From Candidatus Eremiobacteraceae bacterium (GTDB lineage Bacteria; Vulcanimicrobiota; Vulcanimicrobiia; Eremiobacterales; Eremiobacteraceae): DNA of 64,000 nucleotides. Where the stretch lies: assembly GCA_036511855.1 (NCBI GenBank), contig DATCBN010000017.1, positions 1 to 64,000 on the forward strand, given 5' to 3'. Shown piece after piece: positions 51,023 to 60,666 of the stretch. A program made the translations under genes and the position numbers. Below the pieces are notes generated by a model. That model was not told the DNA's origin. It ran no database searches and saw only the letters and a program-made list of their open reading frames with translations. Position 1 is the first letter of the stretch; each line of letters begins with the position of its first letter.

Positions 51023-53527
51023 TCAGGTGATGTCCAAACGGAGCTGCGCCCTCCCCGAGTCCACCGCTCGCGTGACGCGCGGGGAAGCCGCCGGAGGCGC
51101 AGGCCTACTCTCTAAGGCATCGGCTAGTTCGCGTGCGCGTCGCACGACCTCCTCAGGCAGCCCTGCCATGTTCGCCACAGCGATTCCATAGGACCGGCTG
51201 CTGGCGCCGTGAAGGACCCTGTGGGAGAAGACTGGCCCGCCGCGGCCCTCGGCCACTAAAACGTGGAGATTCTCCACAAGCGGATACGCGGCGGCTAGAC
51301 CAACCAGTTCGTGGAAGTGTGTTGCGAATAACACCATTGGCATCGCGTCGCCCAAACCCAGCAAATACTCACCGATCGACTGGGCAATGGCAAGTCCGTC
51401 GGTGGTGCCGGTGCCGCGCCCGACCTCATCGATCAGCAGCAGACTCCGTGGCGTGCACCGTCGCAGGATCACCGCCATTTCTGCCATCTCGACGTAGAAC
51501 GTCGATCTTCCTGAGGCGATGTCATCGCCGGCGCCGATGCGCGTGAACAGCCGGTCGACGATGCCGAGCCGGGCCACCGTCGCCGGCACGAACGATCCGG
51601 CTTGAGCCAATATCGAGAGCAGCGCGGTCTGACGGAGGTAGGTCGATTTTCCACCCATGTTCGGTCCGGTTATGAAGAGGAAACGCTTGTTCTCGTCCAT
51701 GCGGCAATCGTTCGGCACGAAATCAACGCCGCCGACGGCCTCGACGATGGGGTGGCGGCCGCCCTCGACTTCATAGACGCGCTCGTCCATCATTTCCGGC
51801 CGCACGTAGCGGCGCTCTCCGGCGACTTGAGCGAGCGAACAGTGGACATCGAGTTGCGCGATCGCCCGGGCGGCCTCCAAGAGCGCGCCGGCACACGAGT
51901 CGATGCGCGCGAGCACCGCGTCGAATTCCTCGCGCTCGAGCGCGACCTGGCGTGATTTGGCGCCGAGGATGTCGGCTTCCAGCGCTTTGAGCTCAGGGTC
52001 GGTGAAACGCTCCGCATTGACGAGACTTTGCCGCCGTTGGAAATGCGCGGGAATGCGCTCCGAGTGCAGGCGTGACACTTCGTAGTAGTAGCCGAACGCT
52101 TGCGTGTATTTGATCTTAAGCGACTTGATGCCGGCCTGCACTCGCGCCCGTTCCTCAAGCGCGAGGATGTGATCGCGGCTCCGCGTTCGCAGTTCCACGG
52201 TCTCACGCAGACTAGCGTTGTGATCCGGCCGGATCACGCCGCCGTCAACGATCGTCGGCGGCACATCCTCGACGAGCGCGACGCTTAGAAATTCTGCAAG
52301 CGTCGCCGGTGCGCCACCGGCTGAGATCAGTTCCGAGAAGGCCCGAATGCGATCGTCTCGCTCGGACGCCAAGACTTCGATCAAACCGCCCATCGCGACG
52401 ACCGAAGCCCGCAACGCGCTCGCGTCGCGCGGCCCGGCACGTCGCGCGCGCACTTTCTGTACTATCCGCTCGACATCGCCGATGCTCGCGAGCTTGTGCT
52501 GCAGCTCCAGCCGCGTGGAGACGCGAGCGGCGAGCGCTTCCACCCGATCGTGACGGGCGCGGATCTCTGCGATATCCACCGACGGTGCGCACAACCGGCG
52601 GGAGAGAAGACGCGAGCCCATCGCGGTCTTGGTGCGCGCGAGCACACCGAGCAACGACGCCTTTGCGTTATCGCCCGATGCTGCGACGATATCGAGATGG
52701 CGCCGCGTCGACGGGTCGAGCACGAGTGTTCCAATGGCCGAAGATGCGCGCGCTCCGACGCTTTCGGCGATGGCGTCGCCGTCGAGGTGCAGCCTGTTCA
52801 GGTAACGGCGCAAGAGGTCGAGCGCTGCCGCCGCGGCGGGCCGCTCGTCGAGTGAAAATGCCTTAATCGACTGCGCGTGTCTGTCTGCGAGAGACTGCGC
52901 TGCCTGCGATTCTGCAGCTTCGCCGAATGCGGCGACCCTGCAATTCGGCCCGACGAGAGGCGTCACGTTCAGCGCCTCGCGATCGTCGGCGACGACGACT
53001 TCGCTCGGCGCGATGCGGCCAAGTTCGGCTGCGAGTCCGTCGTCGTCGTCCACGACGGTCAGCGCCGCCGTCGCGGTGGACACGTCCGCGTAGGCGATCG
53101 CGGTCATCCCGCCGGCGCGCGAGACCGCGCACAGATAGTTCTCCTGTTCGGCGGCGAGGAATTGATCTTCCAGCACGGTGCCGGGCGTCAAGACGCGGAC
53201 GATCTCGCGGCGCACGAGCGTCTTGCCGTCCGGCGCTTCCATCTGTTCGGCGATCGCGACGACGCGTCGTTGCCGCATGAGACGGGCTAGGTAGGAGTCG
53301 ACGCTGTGATACGGCACGCCGGCCATCGCGACGCGCCCGGCCTTGCCCGCTTCTTTGGACGTGCAGATGATGTGCAGCGATCGCGCGAGGTCTTCGGCGT
53401 CGTCGCCGTACGCTTCGTAGAAATCGCCGACACGAGCTAAGAGCAGCGCCTCGGGATATTGATCTTTGAGCGCGAGGTACTGCGCGATGAGCGGCGAGGC
53501 CGCGAACTCGCGCAACGACGAGGTCAC
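51023..53527 (-). CDS. mutS: DNA mismatch repair protein MutS
   Basis: 834 residues from GTG 53527, whose GTGA overlaps the miaB stop; upstream in-frame residues lie over miaB. Mismatch-binding Phe-x-Glu appears in VGDFYEAYGDDAEDLARSL. Clamp, lever and ATPase domains follow: Walker A FITGPNMGGKSTYLRQTALL, Walker B RSLLLIDEVGRGTGTTDGLA, and the TATHFHE-like FATHFHELVGLAAAYP. The C-terminal helix-turn-helix has VANMAGLPEEVVRRARELAD. Works with MutL. Confidence 0.96.
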   Translation of the reverse strand: MTSSLREFAASPLIAQYLALKDQYPEALLLARVGDFYEAYGDDAEDLARSLHIICTSKEAGKAGRVAMAGVPYHSVDSYLARLMRQRRVVAIAEQMEAPDGKTLVRREIVRVLTPGTVLEDQFLAAEQENYLCAVSRAGGMTAIAYADVSTATAALTVVDDDDGLAAELGRIAPSEVVVADDREALNVTPLVGPNCRVAAFGEAAESQAAQSLADRHAQSIKAFSLDERPAAAAALDLLRRYLNRLHLDGDAIAESVGARASSAIGTLVLDPSTRRHLDIVAASGDNAKASLLGVLARTKTAMGSRLLSRRLCAPSVDIAEIRARHDRVEALAARVSTRLELQHKLASIGDVERIVQKVRARRAGPRDASALRASVVAMGGLIEVLASERDDRIRAFSELISAGGAPATLAEFLSVALVEDVPPTIVDGGVIRPDHNASLRETVELRTRSRDHILALEERARVQAGIKSLKIKYTQAFGYYYEVSRLHSERIPAHFQRRQSLVNAERFTDPELKALEADILGAKSRQVALEREEFDAVLARIDSCAGALLEAARAIAQLDVHCSLAQVAGERRYVRPEMMDERVYEVEGGRHPIVEAVGGVDFVPNDCRMDENKRFLFITGPNMGGKSTYLRQTALLSILAQAGSFVPATVARLGIVDRLFTRIGAGDDIASGRSTFYVEMAEMAVILRRCTPRSLLLIDEVGRGTGTTDGLAIAQSIGEYLLGLGDAMPMVLFATHFHELVGLAAAYPLVENLHVLVAEGRGGPVFSHRVLHGASSRSYGIAVANMAGLPEEVVRRARELADALESRPAPPAASPRVTRAVDSGRAQLRLDIT

Positions 53528-54846
53528 ACCGCCGTACCCGCTAGACCCCACTGGAACGCTTGATCGACGGCGACGTCGACGAACGCGCGGCCCTCGGTTC
53601 TCGCGTCGCGCGGCCAGATCACCGTCGCATTGTGGCCGCTCTTGCCGGCCATGCGAGTCGGATCTTTCTTCGACGGCCCTTGCGTCAGCACGCGCACCGT
53701 TTCGCCGAGAAACGATTCGTTGAACTTGCGCATCATCTCGTTTTGCGCCGTGTTGACCCTCTGCAGACGACGGATCTTCTCATCCGCGGGGACTTGCGGC
53801 GTCATGGTCGCGGCCGGCGTGCCCGCGCGCGGCGAGTACGCGAAGATGAACGCATATTCGAAAGTTCCACGATTCACGAGGTCGAGCGTGCACTGGAAAT
53901 CTTCTTCAGTCTCGGTTGGGTAGCCGACGATGAGATCGGTGGTCAGCGCCCAGCGCGGCAGCTTCTCGCGGAAGTATGCGATCTTTTCGAGATACTCTTC
54001 GATCGTGTAAAGTCTTGCCATCGCCTTGAGCACGCTGTTGCTCGCGCTTTGCACCGGAAGATGCAATCGTGGTGCGACGTTCGGCAGTTGCGCGAGCGCG
54101 TCGACGACGTCCGGCCCGAAATCTTTGGGATGCGAGGTGAGAAAGGTGAGCCGCTCCAGCCCTTCGATGCGGCCGATGCGCATGAGGAGGCGAGAAAAAT
54201 CCAGACCGCTCGCTTCATGGTAGTACGAATTCACGTTTTGGCCGAGCAAGGTGATCTCTTTGGCGCCGCAGCGGATCTCGCGCCGCACCTGGCTCTCGAT
54301 CTCATCGGGATCGAGACTTTCGAGCGGACCGCGGGTGTACGGCACGATGCAATACGTGCAGAACTTCTCGCAGCCGCGTGTGATATTGACGAGCGCTCGG
54401 AAATGCGCGTACTGGGCCGGCCCATCCAGACCCGGATCGTCTTCGGCGGACGGCATGGTGAAAGTTGTGTCGGGCGGAGGCGAGTCGCTCGGGACGCCCC
54501 ACTCGGTGAGCAACTGTTTGAAGCGATTGTATTCGCGCGGACCGAGGAGCGCGTCGATCCACGGCGCCTTGGTGCGCATGATTGCGCGGTCTTTTTCTGC
54601 TAAACAGCCGGCCACGAGCACTTTTGTGTCGGGGTGTTCGTCCTTGAACGGCTTCAGTTGCCCGAGGCGGCCGTAGACCCGCGTTTCCGCCTTTTCGCGG
54701 ATCGCGCACGTATTGAGGATGATGATATCAGCCTGCGCCGGGTCGTTGGTGAACGTGCAGCCCATCGTCCAAGCCTGGTGCGCGAGGCCGTTCGAGTCGG
54801 CCGCGTTCATCTGACAACCGAACGTCTGAAGGTATATTGAAGCCAT
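53524..54846 (-). CDS. miaB: tRNA-2-methylthio-N6-dimethylallyladenosine synthase
   Basis: 440 residues. UPF0004 domain with IYLQTFGCQMNAADSNGL and IILNTCAIREKAETRVYGRL, then radical SAM CEKFCTYCIVPYTRG (CxxxCxxC) and a C-terminal TRAM domain (about 375-440). It adds the methylthio group to i6A37 made by MiaA (44163-45113). The stop overlaps the mutS start. Confidence 0.96.
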   Translation of the reverse strand: MASIYLQTFGCQMNAADSNGLAHQAWTMGCTFTNDPAQADIIILNTCAIREKAETRVYGRLGQLKPFKDEHPDTKVLVAGCLAEKDRAIMRTKAPWIDALLGPREYNRFKQLLTEWGVPSDSPPPDTTFTMPSAEDDPGLDGPAQYAHFRALVNITRGCEKFCTYCIVPYTRGPLESLDPDEIESQVRREIRCGAKEITLLGQNVNSYYHEASGLDFSRLLMRIGRIEGLERLTFLTSHPKDFGPDVVDALAQLPNVAPRLHLPVQSASNSVLKAMARLYTIEEYLEKIAYFREKLPRWALTTDLIVGYPTETEEDFQCTLDLVNRGTFEYAFIFAYSPRAGTPAATMTPQVPADEKIRRLQRVNTAQNEMMRKFNESFLGETVRVLTQGPSKKDPTRMAGKSGHNATVIWPRDARTEGRAFVDVAVDQAFQWGLAGTAV

Positions 54847-54903
54847 GGCGAAGCGTGTTCCCGATGTCGCGGACCGTTTCCGGCATAGCCGATATACCTA
54901 AGG

Positions 54904-56013
54904 ATGAAGGACCGGCTTGTTTACGTCGACGGACTACGGGCAATTGCGGTGCTCGGCGTCGTCTTGAGCCACGCCGCGAAATACTCCATGTCGTTCATAA
55001 ACGGAGGCGCCCCATATCATGCGATGTACGAAGGTGCACATGGTGTCGACCTCTTCTTCGTCATTTCGGGATTCTGCCTGAGCTTCCCGACGCTTGCCGC
55101 GATCCGAAAGGGTGTCGGACGACCTTTTGACGTTGCCGGATTCTTCGCCCGTCGGATCGTGCGCATCGTGCCGCCCTACTGGATCGCGTTTGTCATTGTC
55201 CTCGCTGGATCCATCGGATTCGTCGCCGCTGGCTACGCGCTTCCGTGGCCGACCGTCATCATGCCGCCAACGGTGGCGAACGGTTTGATGCAACTCGCGT
55301 TCCTCACGCCCGGGAACAACCTCGTCGGATCATTTTGGACCCTCGCGGTTGAGTTCCGTTGGTATTTGGCCTTCCCGCTAATATTGTGGATTTGGATCCG
55401 ATCGCCGGCAGTGTTCGCAGCCGTTGGGGCCGCCGCGTTGGTGCTCTATGCGACCCATGAGACAAGGATCGTCGATCTTGCGACGCTGCCGGCATTCATG
55501 CTGGGCATCGTCGCCGCCGACATGACCATCCGGCGTCATCGGATTTGCGCGTGGGCCGTCGTCCTTTGCGTCCCCGCGCTTCTCGCTGCGCTTTGGCTCG
55601 AACCGAAGGGGCACTTGAATTTCGCCTATCAAGATCAAATCTGGTGGCAAGCGCCGTTCTTTTTTCTGATTCTCGCGGCCGGCGCGAATAAGCCGCTGCA
55701 GGCCATCCTCGAATTCAAACCGCTTGTTTTCATAGGCGTCGCCTCGTACAGCATCTACCTGCTGCACGATCCATTAATGGCACTTTACGGGGAATACGGT
55801 GGCACGAACCCGTTTGCATGCGCGCTTATCGGCGTACTTTCCGGCGTGCTATTTTGGTGGTATTGCGAGCGACCGTTCGTCTCTGCGCCGCTTAAGGGTA
55901 CTCTCGTTTCGCAAATCACGGACATATTCCATGCCGTACGGCGTCTGCTTCGAATTCCCGGCACGATTCCGTCTCCCGCTCCTGCGGCAGCGCCGCTTTC
56001 GTCCAAGCTCTAG
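54904..56013 (+). CDS. Acyltransferase-3 family membrane protein (OafA/YrhL type)
   Basis: 369 residues with about ten membrane helices. Signature LVYVDGLRAIAVLGVVLSHA (R/K-x-x-D-G-x-R-x-x-A...H), HGVDLFFVISGFCLSFP, FFARRIVRIVPPYWIAF and SFWTLAVEFRWYLAFPL; C-terminal YSIYLLHDP. No SGNH domain. Such enzymes O-acylate sugars of surface polysaccharides, peptidoglycan or antibiotics. TATACC ends six bases before the ATG, so the mRNA may be leaderless. Divergent from miaB. Confidence 0.9.
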   Translation: MKDRLVYVDGLRAIAVLGVVLSHAAKYSMSFINGGAPYHAMYEGAHGVDLFFVISGFCLSFPTLAAIRKGVGRPFDVAGFFARRIVRIVPPYWIAFVIVLAGSIGFVAAGYALPWPTVIMPPTVANGLMQLAFLTPGNNLVGSFWTLAVEFRWYLAFPLILWIWIRSPAVFAAVGAAALVLYATHETRIVDLATLPAFMLGIVAADMTIRRHRICAWAVVLCVPALLAALWLEPKGHLNFAYQDQIWWQAPFFFLILAAGANKPLQAILEFKPLVFIGVASYSIYLLHDPLMALYGEYGGTNPFACALIGVLSGVLFWWYCERPFVSAPLKGTLVSQITDIFHAVRRLLRIPGTIPSPAPAAAPLSSKL

Positions 56014-56819
56014 TGGGCGGGCGCGAGGCGCTGAAGCAACGATAGGGGGAGATAGACCTTTCCGCCGACCATCGCCGGTGCGATGGTGAACGTCGCCGCT
56101 TTGCCGTTGAGGGTGTAATCGCGCGACCCCACCGCACACTGCAGTTCGATGCCGCGGCCGTGGATCGCGATCACGTCGCCGGAGATCGCCACGTTCGCTC
56201 CTGGCAGATATGACGCGAGTGACGCGAGGACGTCATCGGTCGCGCCTGAGTTGCCCGATCCGCTTAGGGCCGCCGCGACCGAGATCACGCTCAACGTGTC
56301 GGGAAAGACATCGACGACGCGGGTGATGCGTCCTGGCGACTTGCCGGTGACGGTCACGATATGAAAGCCGCCTTGCACCGACTTCGCTTCGAGCGGCAGC
56401 GAGCCGGCTCGTGCACCGTCGATGAACACGTTGTCGCCTGCGGTCCCTCGCACGCTCAAAAAACCCGGCGACTTCGATGCGTCGGATTGGCCGGGACTCG
56501 GGCCGATTCGCTGCAGCACGAGGCTTATAGGCGTGGTCTGGCCCACGTTCACATCGACTCCGGCGGTCTGGACGTTCCATCCCGCGCGTGAGACGGTGAG
56601 CGAGTGATGCCCCGGCAGCAAGTCGTCGACAAATGCAGGCGTCCGCCCTAGATAGTTGCCGTCCATCCATACTTCCGCACCCGAGGGCAGCGACGTGACG
56701 TACGCACCCCCATGCGGCGCCAACGTGGCGGCCGGCGTCGGACGCGGATCGGCTCGGCCGATGGCGGAACCGGTCAAGACCGTACAGGCGCAGACCAACG
56801 CGCAAGCTATTTGTCGCAC
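56010..56819 (-). CDS. Exported PEGA-domain protein
   Basis: 269 residues with signal peptide (IACALVCACTVLTGSAIGRA). Two PEGA domains: AYVTSLPSGAEVWMDGNYLG with FVDDLLPGHHSLTVSRAGW, and GFLSVRGTAGDNVFIDGARA with SVQGGFHIVTVTG. The C-terminal about 90 residues resemble a stalk/copper amine oxidase-like domain (LPGANVAISGDVIAIHGRG; APAMVGGKVYLPLSLLQRL). PEGA domains are surface modules often linked to S-layer or kinase signalling proteins. Convergent with the acyltransferase by a 4-nt overlap. Confidence 0.85.
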   Translation of the reverse strand: MRQIACALVCACTVLTGSAIGRADPRPTPAATLAPHGGAYVTSLPSGAEVWMDGNYLGRTPAFVDDLLPGHHSLTVSRAGWNVQTAGVDVNVGQTTPISLVLQRIGPSPGQSDASKSPGFLSVRGTAGDNVFIDGARAGSLPLEAKSVQGGFHIVTVTGKSPGRITRVVDVFPDTLSVISVAAALSGSGNSGATDDVLASLASYLPGANVAISGDVIAIHGRGIELQCAVGSRDYTLNGKAATFTIAPAMVGGKVYLPLSLLQRLAPAH

Positions 56820-56912
56820 GTGCGTTTTTTCGCAACGCCGTGGCTATCGCCCTGGGCAAACACACGCTGCAACCGAGGCCGAGCGCGGTCGCGCGGCGAA
56901 GCATGACCGCCC

Positions 56913-58301
56913 TTGAGTACCTCGCCGATCGTCGCCCTCGTTGGGCGCCCCAACGTGGGTAAATCCGCGTTGTTCAATCGATTGCTCGGTCGCCGCCTCG
57001 CCATCGTCGAGGAAACCCCCGGCGTGACCCGCGATCGCCTCTACGCGCCCGTGGAGTGGCTTGGGCGGCGATTCACGGTCGTCGATACCGGCGGGATCGA
57101 TACCGGCGACGTCGACGACATCATGGAGCAGACGCGGGCGCAAGCAGAGCTGGCCATCCGCGAAGCCGATGTCGTGATCTTCGTGGTGGACGCGCAAACC
57201 GGCGTGGTCAGCGGCGACGACGACGTCGCCGGCTTGCTCCGGCCGCAGCGCGAAAAGGTGCTCCTCGTCGCGAACAAGGTTGAATCCCCTAATTCGAGCG
57301 CCAATATCTACGAGTTTTGTTCGCTAGGCTTCGATGTGCCGATGGCCGTATCGGCGGTCCACGGCTTGCAAAGCGGCGATCTGCTCGACGCCATCGTGGC
57401 AATGCTGCCCCAAGACAAGACGGGCGACGACGAAGACGACGGCGCCGTTCGTCTCGCGATCATCGGTCAGCCCAATGTCGGCAAGTCATCGCTGGTCAAC
57501 GCGCTCGTCGGCCACAAGCGGGCCATCGTCTCCGCGACGCCCGGCACGACCCGTGACGCCACCGACACCGAGACGGAACGCGACGGCCGACGGTTCGTGA
57601 TCATCGATACGGCCGGCATTCGCCGCCACGTCAATCAGGGGCCGGCACTCGACTATTACAGCAGCCTGCGGTCCGTGACGGCTATCGGCCGCTGCGACGT
57701 CGCTCTCCTGATGATCGACGCGCAAGTGGGCGCCACGGCGCAGGACCGCCGGATAGCCGGCCTCGCCACCGAAGAGGGCAAGGCGCTCGCGATCATGGTC
57801 AACAAGTGGGACTTGGTCGACGCGGCTGCCTTTGACCGCGCTGAAGTGGAAGGAGCGCTGCGGGCGGATTTCTCGTTCGCGCCGTATGCTGCGCTGCTCT
57901 TCGGCTCTGCGCTCACGAAAAAGGGCGTCCACAAGATTTGGGAGACCGTCGCGGCCTGCGCAGACGAGCGCCGCAAACGGGTGCCGACCTCTCGCCTCAA
58001 TCACGTCATCCGCGATGCTTTCCGGACGCATCCGCCGGCGTTGTTCAAAGGCAACGCCATGAAGTGCTACTACGTCACGCAAGCGGGTACCGCACCGCCC
58101 GAGTTCGTCTTCTTCGTCAACGATCCGCGGTTGCTGCACTTCTCCTATCAGCGCTACCTCGAGAATACCATTCGTGAAGCTTTCGGATTCATGGGAACGC
58201 CGATCAAGATGGAGTTCCGGCCGCGAGTCCAACAGGATGCCGCGACTCACGAAGATATGATTCTTTCCACCGGCGCAGGTGCGGCGGAGGAAAAGGTATG
58301 A
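56913..58301 (+). CDS. der: Ribosome-biogenesis GTPase Der (EngA)
   Basis: 462 residues from TTG 56913; no in-frame ATG is well placed. Tandem GTPase domains: VALVGRPNVGKSALFNRL, VVDTGGID, ANKVESPN; and IIGQPNVGKSSLVNALVG, IIDTAGIRRHVNQG, VNKWDLVDA. C-terminal KH-like domain (FKGNAMKCYYVTQAGTAPPE, FVFFVNDPRLLHFSYQRYLE). Needed for 50S assembly. Its ATGA overlaps plsY; der-plsY is a frequent pair. Confidence 0.96.
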   Translation: MSTSPIVALVGRPNVGKSALFNRLLGRRLAIVEETPGVTRDRLYAPVEWLGRRFTVVDTGGIDTGDVDDIMEQTRAQAELAIREADVVIFVVDAQTGVVSGDDDVAGLLRPQREKVLLVANKVESPNSSANIYEFCSLGFDVPMAVSAVHGLQSGDLLDAIVAMLPQDKTGDDEDDGAVRLAIIGQPNVGKSSLVNALVGHKRAIVSATPGTTRDATDTETERDGRRFVIIDTAGIRRHVNQGPALDYYSSLRSVTAIGRCDVALLMIDAQVGATAQDRRIAGLATEEGKALAIMVNKWDLVDAAAFDRAEVEGALRADFSFAPYAALLFGSALTKKGVHKIWETVAACADERRKRVPTSRLNHVIRDAFRTHPPALFKGNAMKCYYVTQAGTAPPEFVFFVNDPRLLHFSYQRYLENTIREAFGFMGTPIKMEFRPRVQQDAATHEDMILSTGAGAAEEKV

Positions 58302-58897
58302 CCGCAACGGCGGTTGCGCTGCTTTTGGGTGCCTATTTGGTCGGCTCGATCCCGTTTGGCATCTTGGTGGGGCGCGGGCTATTCGGCGTCGATCCGCGAG
58401 AAGTCGGCAGCGGCAACATCGGCACCGTTAATTCTATGCGCGCCCTCGGGAAGTTTGGCGGAGCCCTCGTCCTCATCGGGGACGTCATAAAAGGAATCGC
58501 GCCGACGCTCGTGGCCGGCGCGATCCTTCACCTCGATGCGTGGCTTGTCGCCGCCACCGGTCTTGCGACCATCGCCGGTCACAATTGGTCGGTTTTTCTG
58601 CGGTTCGGTGGCGGAAAAGGCGTGGCGACGGGCTTGGGCGTAGTCGGGGTGCTGGCCTGGCAGGCGGCGCTTGCTTTTGCGGTGGTGTGGCTCGCCACCG
58701 TCCTGATCACCCGCTATGCTTCTCTCGCGTCGATCCTCGGCAGCGCCGCAGTCCCGCTGGCATTCGTCGCGGTAAAGTCCCCTGTCGCGTATGTCGTGTT
58801 CGGCGTTGTGGCGCTCGTCTTCGTGATGTGGCGGCACGCCACCAATATACAGCGATTGTTCGCCGGTACTGAGTTGAAGCTCGGACAAAGATCTTAG
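58298..58897 (+). CDS. plsY: Acyl-phosphate:glycerol-3-phosphate acyltransferase
   Basis: 199 residues. Motifs YLVGSIPFGILVGR, GSGNIGTVNSMRALGK (family SGNiGatN; the third position is Thr), DVIKGIAPTL, IAGHNWSVFLRFGGGKGVAT, and a C-terminal WRHATNIQRLFAGTELKLG. Catalyses the first acylation of glycerol-3-phosphate with acyl-phosphate in phospholipid synthesis. About six membrane helices. An R1 arm follows its stop. Confidence 0.95.
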   Translation: MTATAVALLLGAYLVGSIPFGILVGRGLFGVDPREVGSGNIGTVNSMRALGKFGGALVLIGDVIKGIAPTLVAGAILHLDAWLVAATGLATIAGHNWSVFLRFGGGKGVATGLGVVGVLAWQAALAFAVVWLATVLITRYASLASILGSAAVPLAFVAVKSPVAYVVFGVVALVFVMWRHATNIQRLFAGTELKLGQRS

Positions 58898-58902
58898 ACC
58901 CT

Positions 58903-58927
58903 GTACGAGGGCGAGCAATGCTTGCCC
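58903..58927. repeat. Single R1 arm between plsY and efp
   Basis: GTACGA head, stem GGGCGAGC-AAT-GCTTGCCC with one G-T wobble. It ends three bases before the AAGGAG ribosome site of efp, so a folded hairpin would sit directly against that site in the mRNA. Confidence 0.85.
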
Positions 58928-58939
58928 AAAAGGAGCACA

Positions 58940-59500
58940 ATGATCTCGACCAACGATTTTCGCACCGGCGTCACGATTTTATTCGACAATAATCTGTGGA
59001 CCGTCGTCGATTTCCAACACGTCAAGCCTGGAAAAGGTTCGGCGTTCGTGCGCACACGGCTCAAGAACGTGTTGCGCGGCAACGTTCTCGAGAAGACGTT
59101 TCGAGCGGGCGAGATGCTGGAACGCGCCATCATCGAGACGCGCGACATGCAATATCTCTATGGCGCCGGCGACGACTATCATTTCATGGATCAGTCGAAC
59201 TACGAACAGATCTCGTTGACCCACGACGTGCTCGGCGAAAACACCGACCTGCTCAAAGAGGGCATGGTCATCACGGTGCAGTTTCACGACGGCCGCGTGA
59301 TCACGGGCGCTCTGCCCAATCATATCGAACTGCTCGTCGCTGAAACCGATCCGGGATTCCGAGGCGATACGGCGACAAACGTGGGGAAGCCGGCCAAGCT
59401 CGAGACCGGTGCGTCGATCCAAGTGCCGCTCTTCATCAATCCGGGCGATAAAATCCGCATCGACACCCGCGACCGCAAATACATCGCGCGCATCCAATAA
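58940..59500 (+). CDS. efp: Elongation factor P
   Basis: 186 residues from ATG 58940, with AAGGAG four bases ahead; an upstream ATG (58922) would lie in the R1 arm. Domain I HVKPGKGSAFVRTRLKNV carries the tip Lys of PGKG that is post-translationally modified in many bacteria. The OB domains follow (VLEKTFRAGEMLE; YLYGAGDDYHFMDQSNYEQI; PGFRGDTATNVGKPAKLETG). It relieves ribosome stalling at polyproline. No modifying enzyme is nearby. Confidence 0.97.
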   Translation: MISTNDFRTGVTILFDNNLWTVVDFQHVKPGKGSAFVRTRLKNVLRGNVLEKTFRAGEMLERAIIETRDMQYLYGAGDDYHFMDQSNYEQISLTHDVLGENTDLLKEGMVITVQFHDGRVITGALPNHIELLVAETDPGFRGDTATNVGKPAKLETGASIQVPLFINPGDKIRIDTRDRKYIARIQ

Positions 59501-59516
59501 CCACGTTGGTTCTATC

Positions 59517-59627
59517 GTACGAGGGCAATCCGTACTAGGGCAAGCATCGCTTGCCCCGTTCTTTGGTAGGAGGGCAAGCATCGCTTGCCCATCGCAAAAA
59601 ATGGGTGAGCGATGCTCACCCTCCTAC
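59517..59627. repeat. R1 hairpin repeat cluster between efp and the ornithine cyclodeaminase gene
   Basis: Partial forward arm 59517-59528, full forward arms 59532-59557 (GTACTA head) and 59566-59590 (GTAGGA head), linker ATCGCAAAAAATG, and a reverse arm 59603-59627 with the covariant stem GGGTGAGC-GAT-GCTCACCC. The genes on either side converge. Confidence 0.92.
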
Positions 59628-59643
59628 ATTTCGCAATCCCCTA

Positions 59644-60615
59644 TTACAGGTTCACTTCCGTGCCGCCGCCGCGAGACTTCACACGTTCGTACACGAACTC
59701 GGCGCAGGCGAGATCTTCGATTGCGACGCCAAGCGATTCGAAAAGCGTGATCTCACCGGCGCTGCTTCTGCCCGCCACTTTGCCGGCTAGGATGTCGCCG
59801 AGAAGGGCGATGTCCGGCCGCGGATCAAGCGCGCCATCGCGGATCGCCAGCACGATGTCGCCGGCTTCCGTCATCGCCCCCTCGAGAGAATCGCAGACGA
59901 TGCGCGACCGGCCGACGAGCGCAGACGTGAGTTCCCGCGCGCGCGGAGTACATGCGCCGACGGCGTTGATATGTATTCCCGGCGCCACGTGCTGCACGTC
60001 GAGGATTGGGTCGGCTGAGGCTGTCACCGTGCAGACCACGTCCACGCCGCGGCATGCGTCTTCGACCGACGCGACGGCCTTAATGGTGATTCCGCCGCCG
60101 GAATCATGCGCCGCAAGTTCAGATGCCTTGCTCTCATCACGGCCCCACACACGTATGGACTCGACCGACTTGAGCGTGCACATCGCTTCGATGTGCGCTC
60201 GCGCCTGCACACCCGTGCCCAAGATCGCGACCGCGGAAAATCCGGAACGCGCAAGCGCGTGGGACGCGATCGCCGACGCGGCGGCGGTGCGGATTTCAGT
60301 TATGTAACGGCCGTCCAACAAAGCCAGCGGCTCGCCCGTCTCACTCGAGAAGAGTGCGATCACGGCATTGTGCGTGTGCTTGCCTAACGCCGAGTTCTTG
60401 GGAAATACCGTGACCAGTTTCGCGCCCAACGCCGGCTTTTCGCCGCGCACCGATCCGGGCATTGCGCCGAGCAGCCCCTCGTCGCCCCACGCAACCGAAC
60501 GCAACGGGAACGCTGCCCGTCCATTTGCATGCTCGACGAACGCGCTCTGCACGACTTCAATCGCGTCGCGCATAGAGAGCGTTGCGGCGACGTCGAATTC
60601 CGAAAGTATCAGCAC
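59644..60615 (-). CDS. Ornithine cyclodeaminase / mu-crystallin family protein
   Basis: 323 residues. Begins LILSEFDVAATLSMRDAIEV; substrate Lys region ALGAKLVTVFPKNSALGKHT; Rossmann motif VAILGTGVQARAHIEAMCTL, with RVWGRDESKASELA; VCTVTASADPIL and GIHINAVGACTPRARELTS; C-terminal EITLFESLGVAIEDLACAEF. The family includes ornithine cyclodeaminase, alanine dehydrogenase and ketimine reductase; which reaction occurs here cannot be decided. Confidence 0.92.
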   Translation of the reverse strand: MLILSEFDVAATLSMRDAIEVVQSAFVEHANGRAAFPLRSVAWGDEGLLGAMPGSVRGEKPALGAKLVTVFPKNSALGKHTHNAVIALFSSETGEPLALLDGRYITEIRTAAASAIASHALARSGFSAVAILGTGVQARAHIEAMCTLKSVESIRVWGRDESKASELAAHDSGGGITIKAVASVEDACRGVDVVCTVTASADPILDVQHVAPGIHINAVGACTPRARELTSALVGRSRIVCDSLEGAMTEAGDIVLAIRDGALDPRPDIALLGDILAGKVAGRSSAGEITLFESLGVAIEDLACAEFVYERVKSRGGGTEVNL

Positions 60616-60666
60616 GCAGACCTAACACCCGGGAAGACTTGCCAGCGCGACCCGCGCGCCGAGCCG

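Noticed and set aside
56812-56835. Terminator at CGCACGTGCG followed by T6
   Set aside because: The palindrome is too short for a stable stem once a loop is allowed, and it lies at the start of the PEGA gene, not at a gene end.
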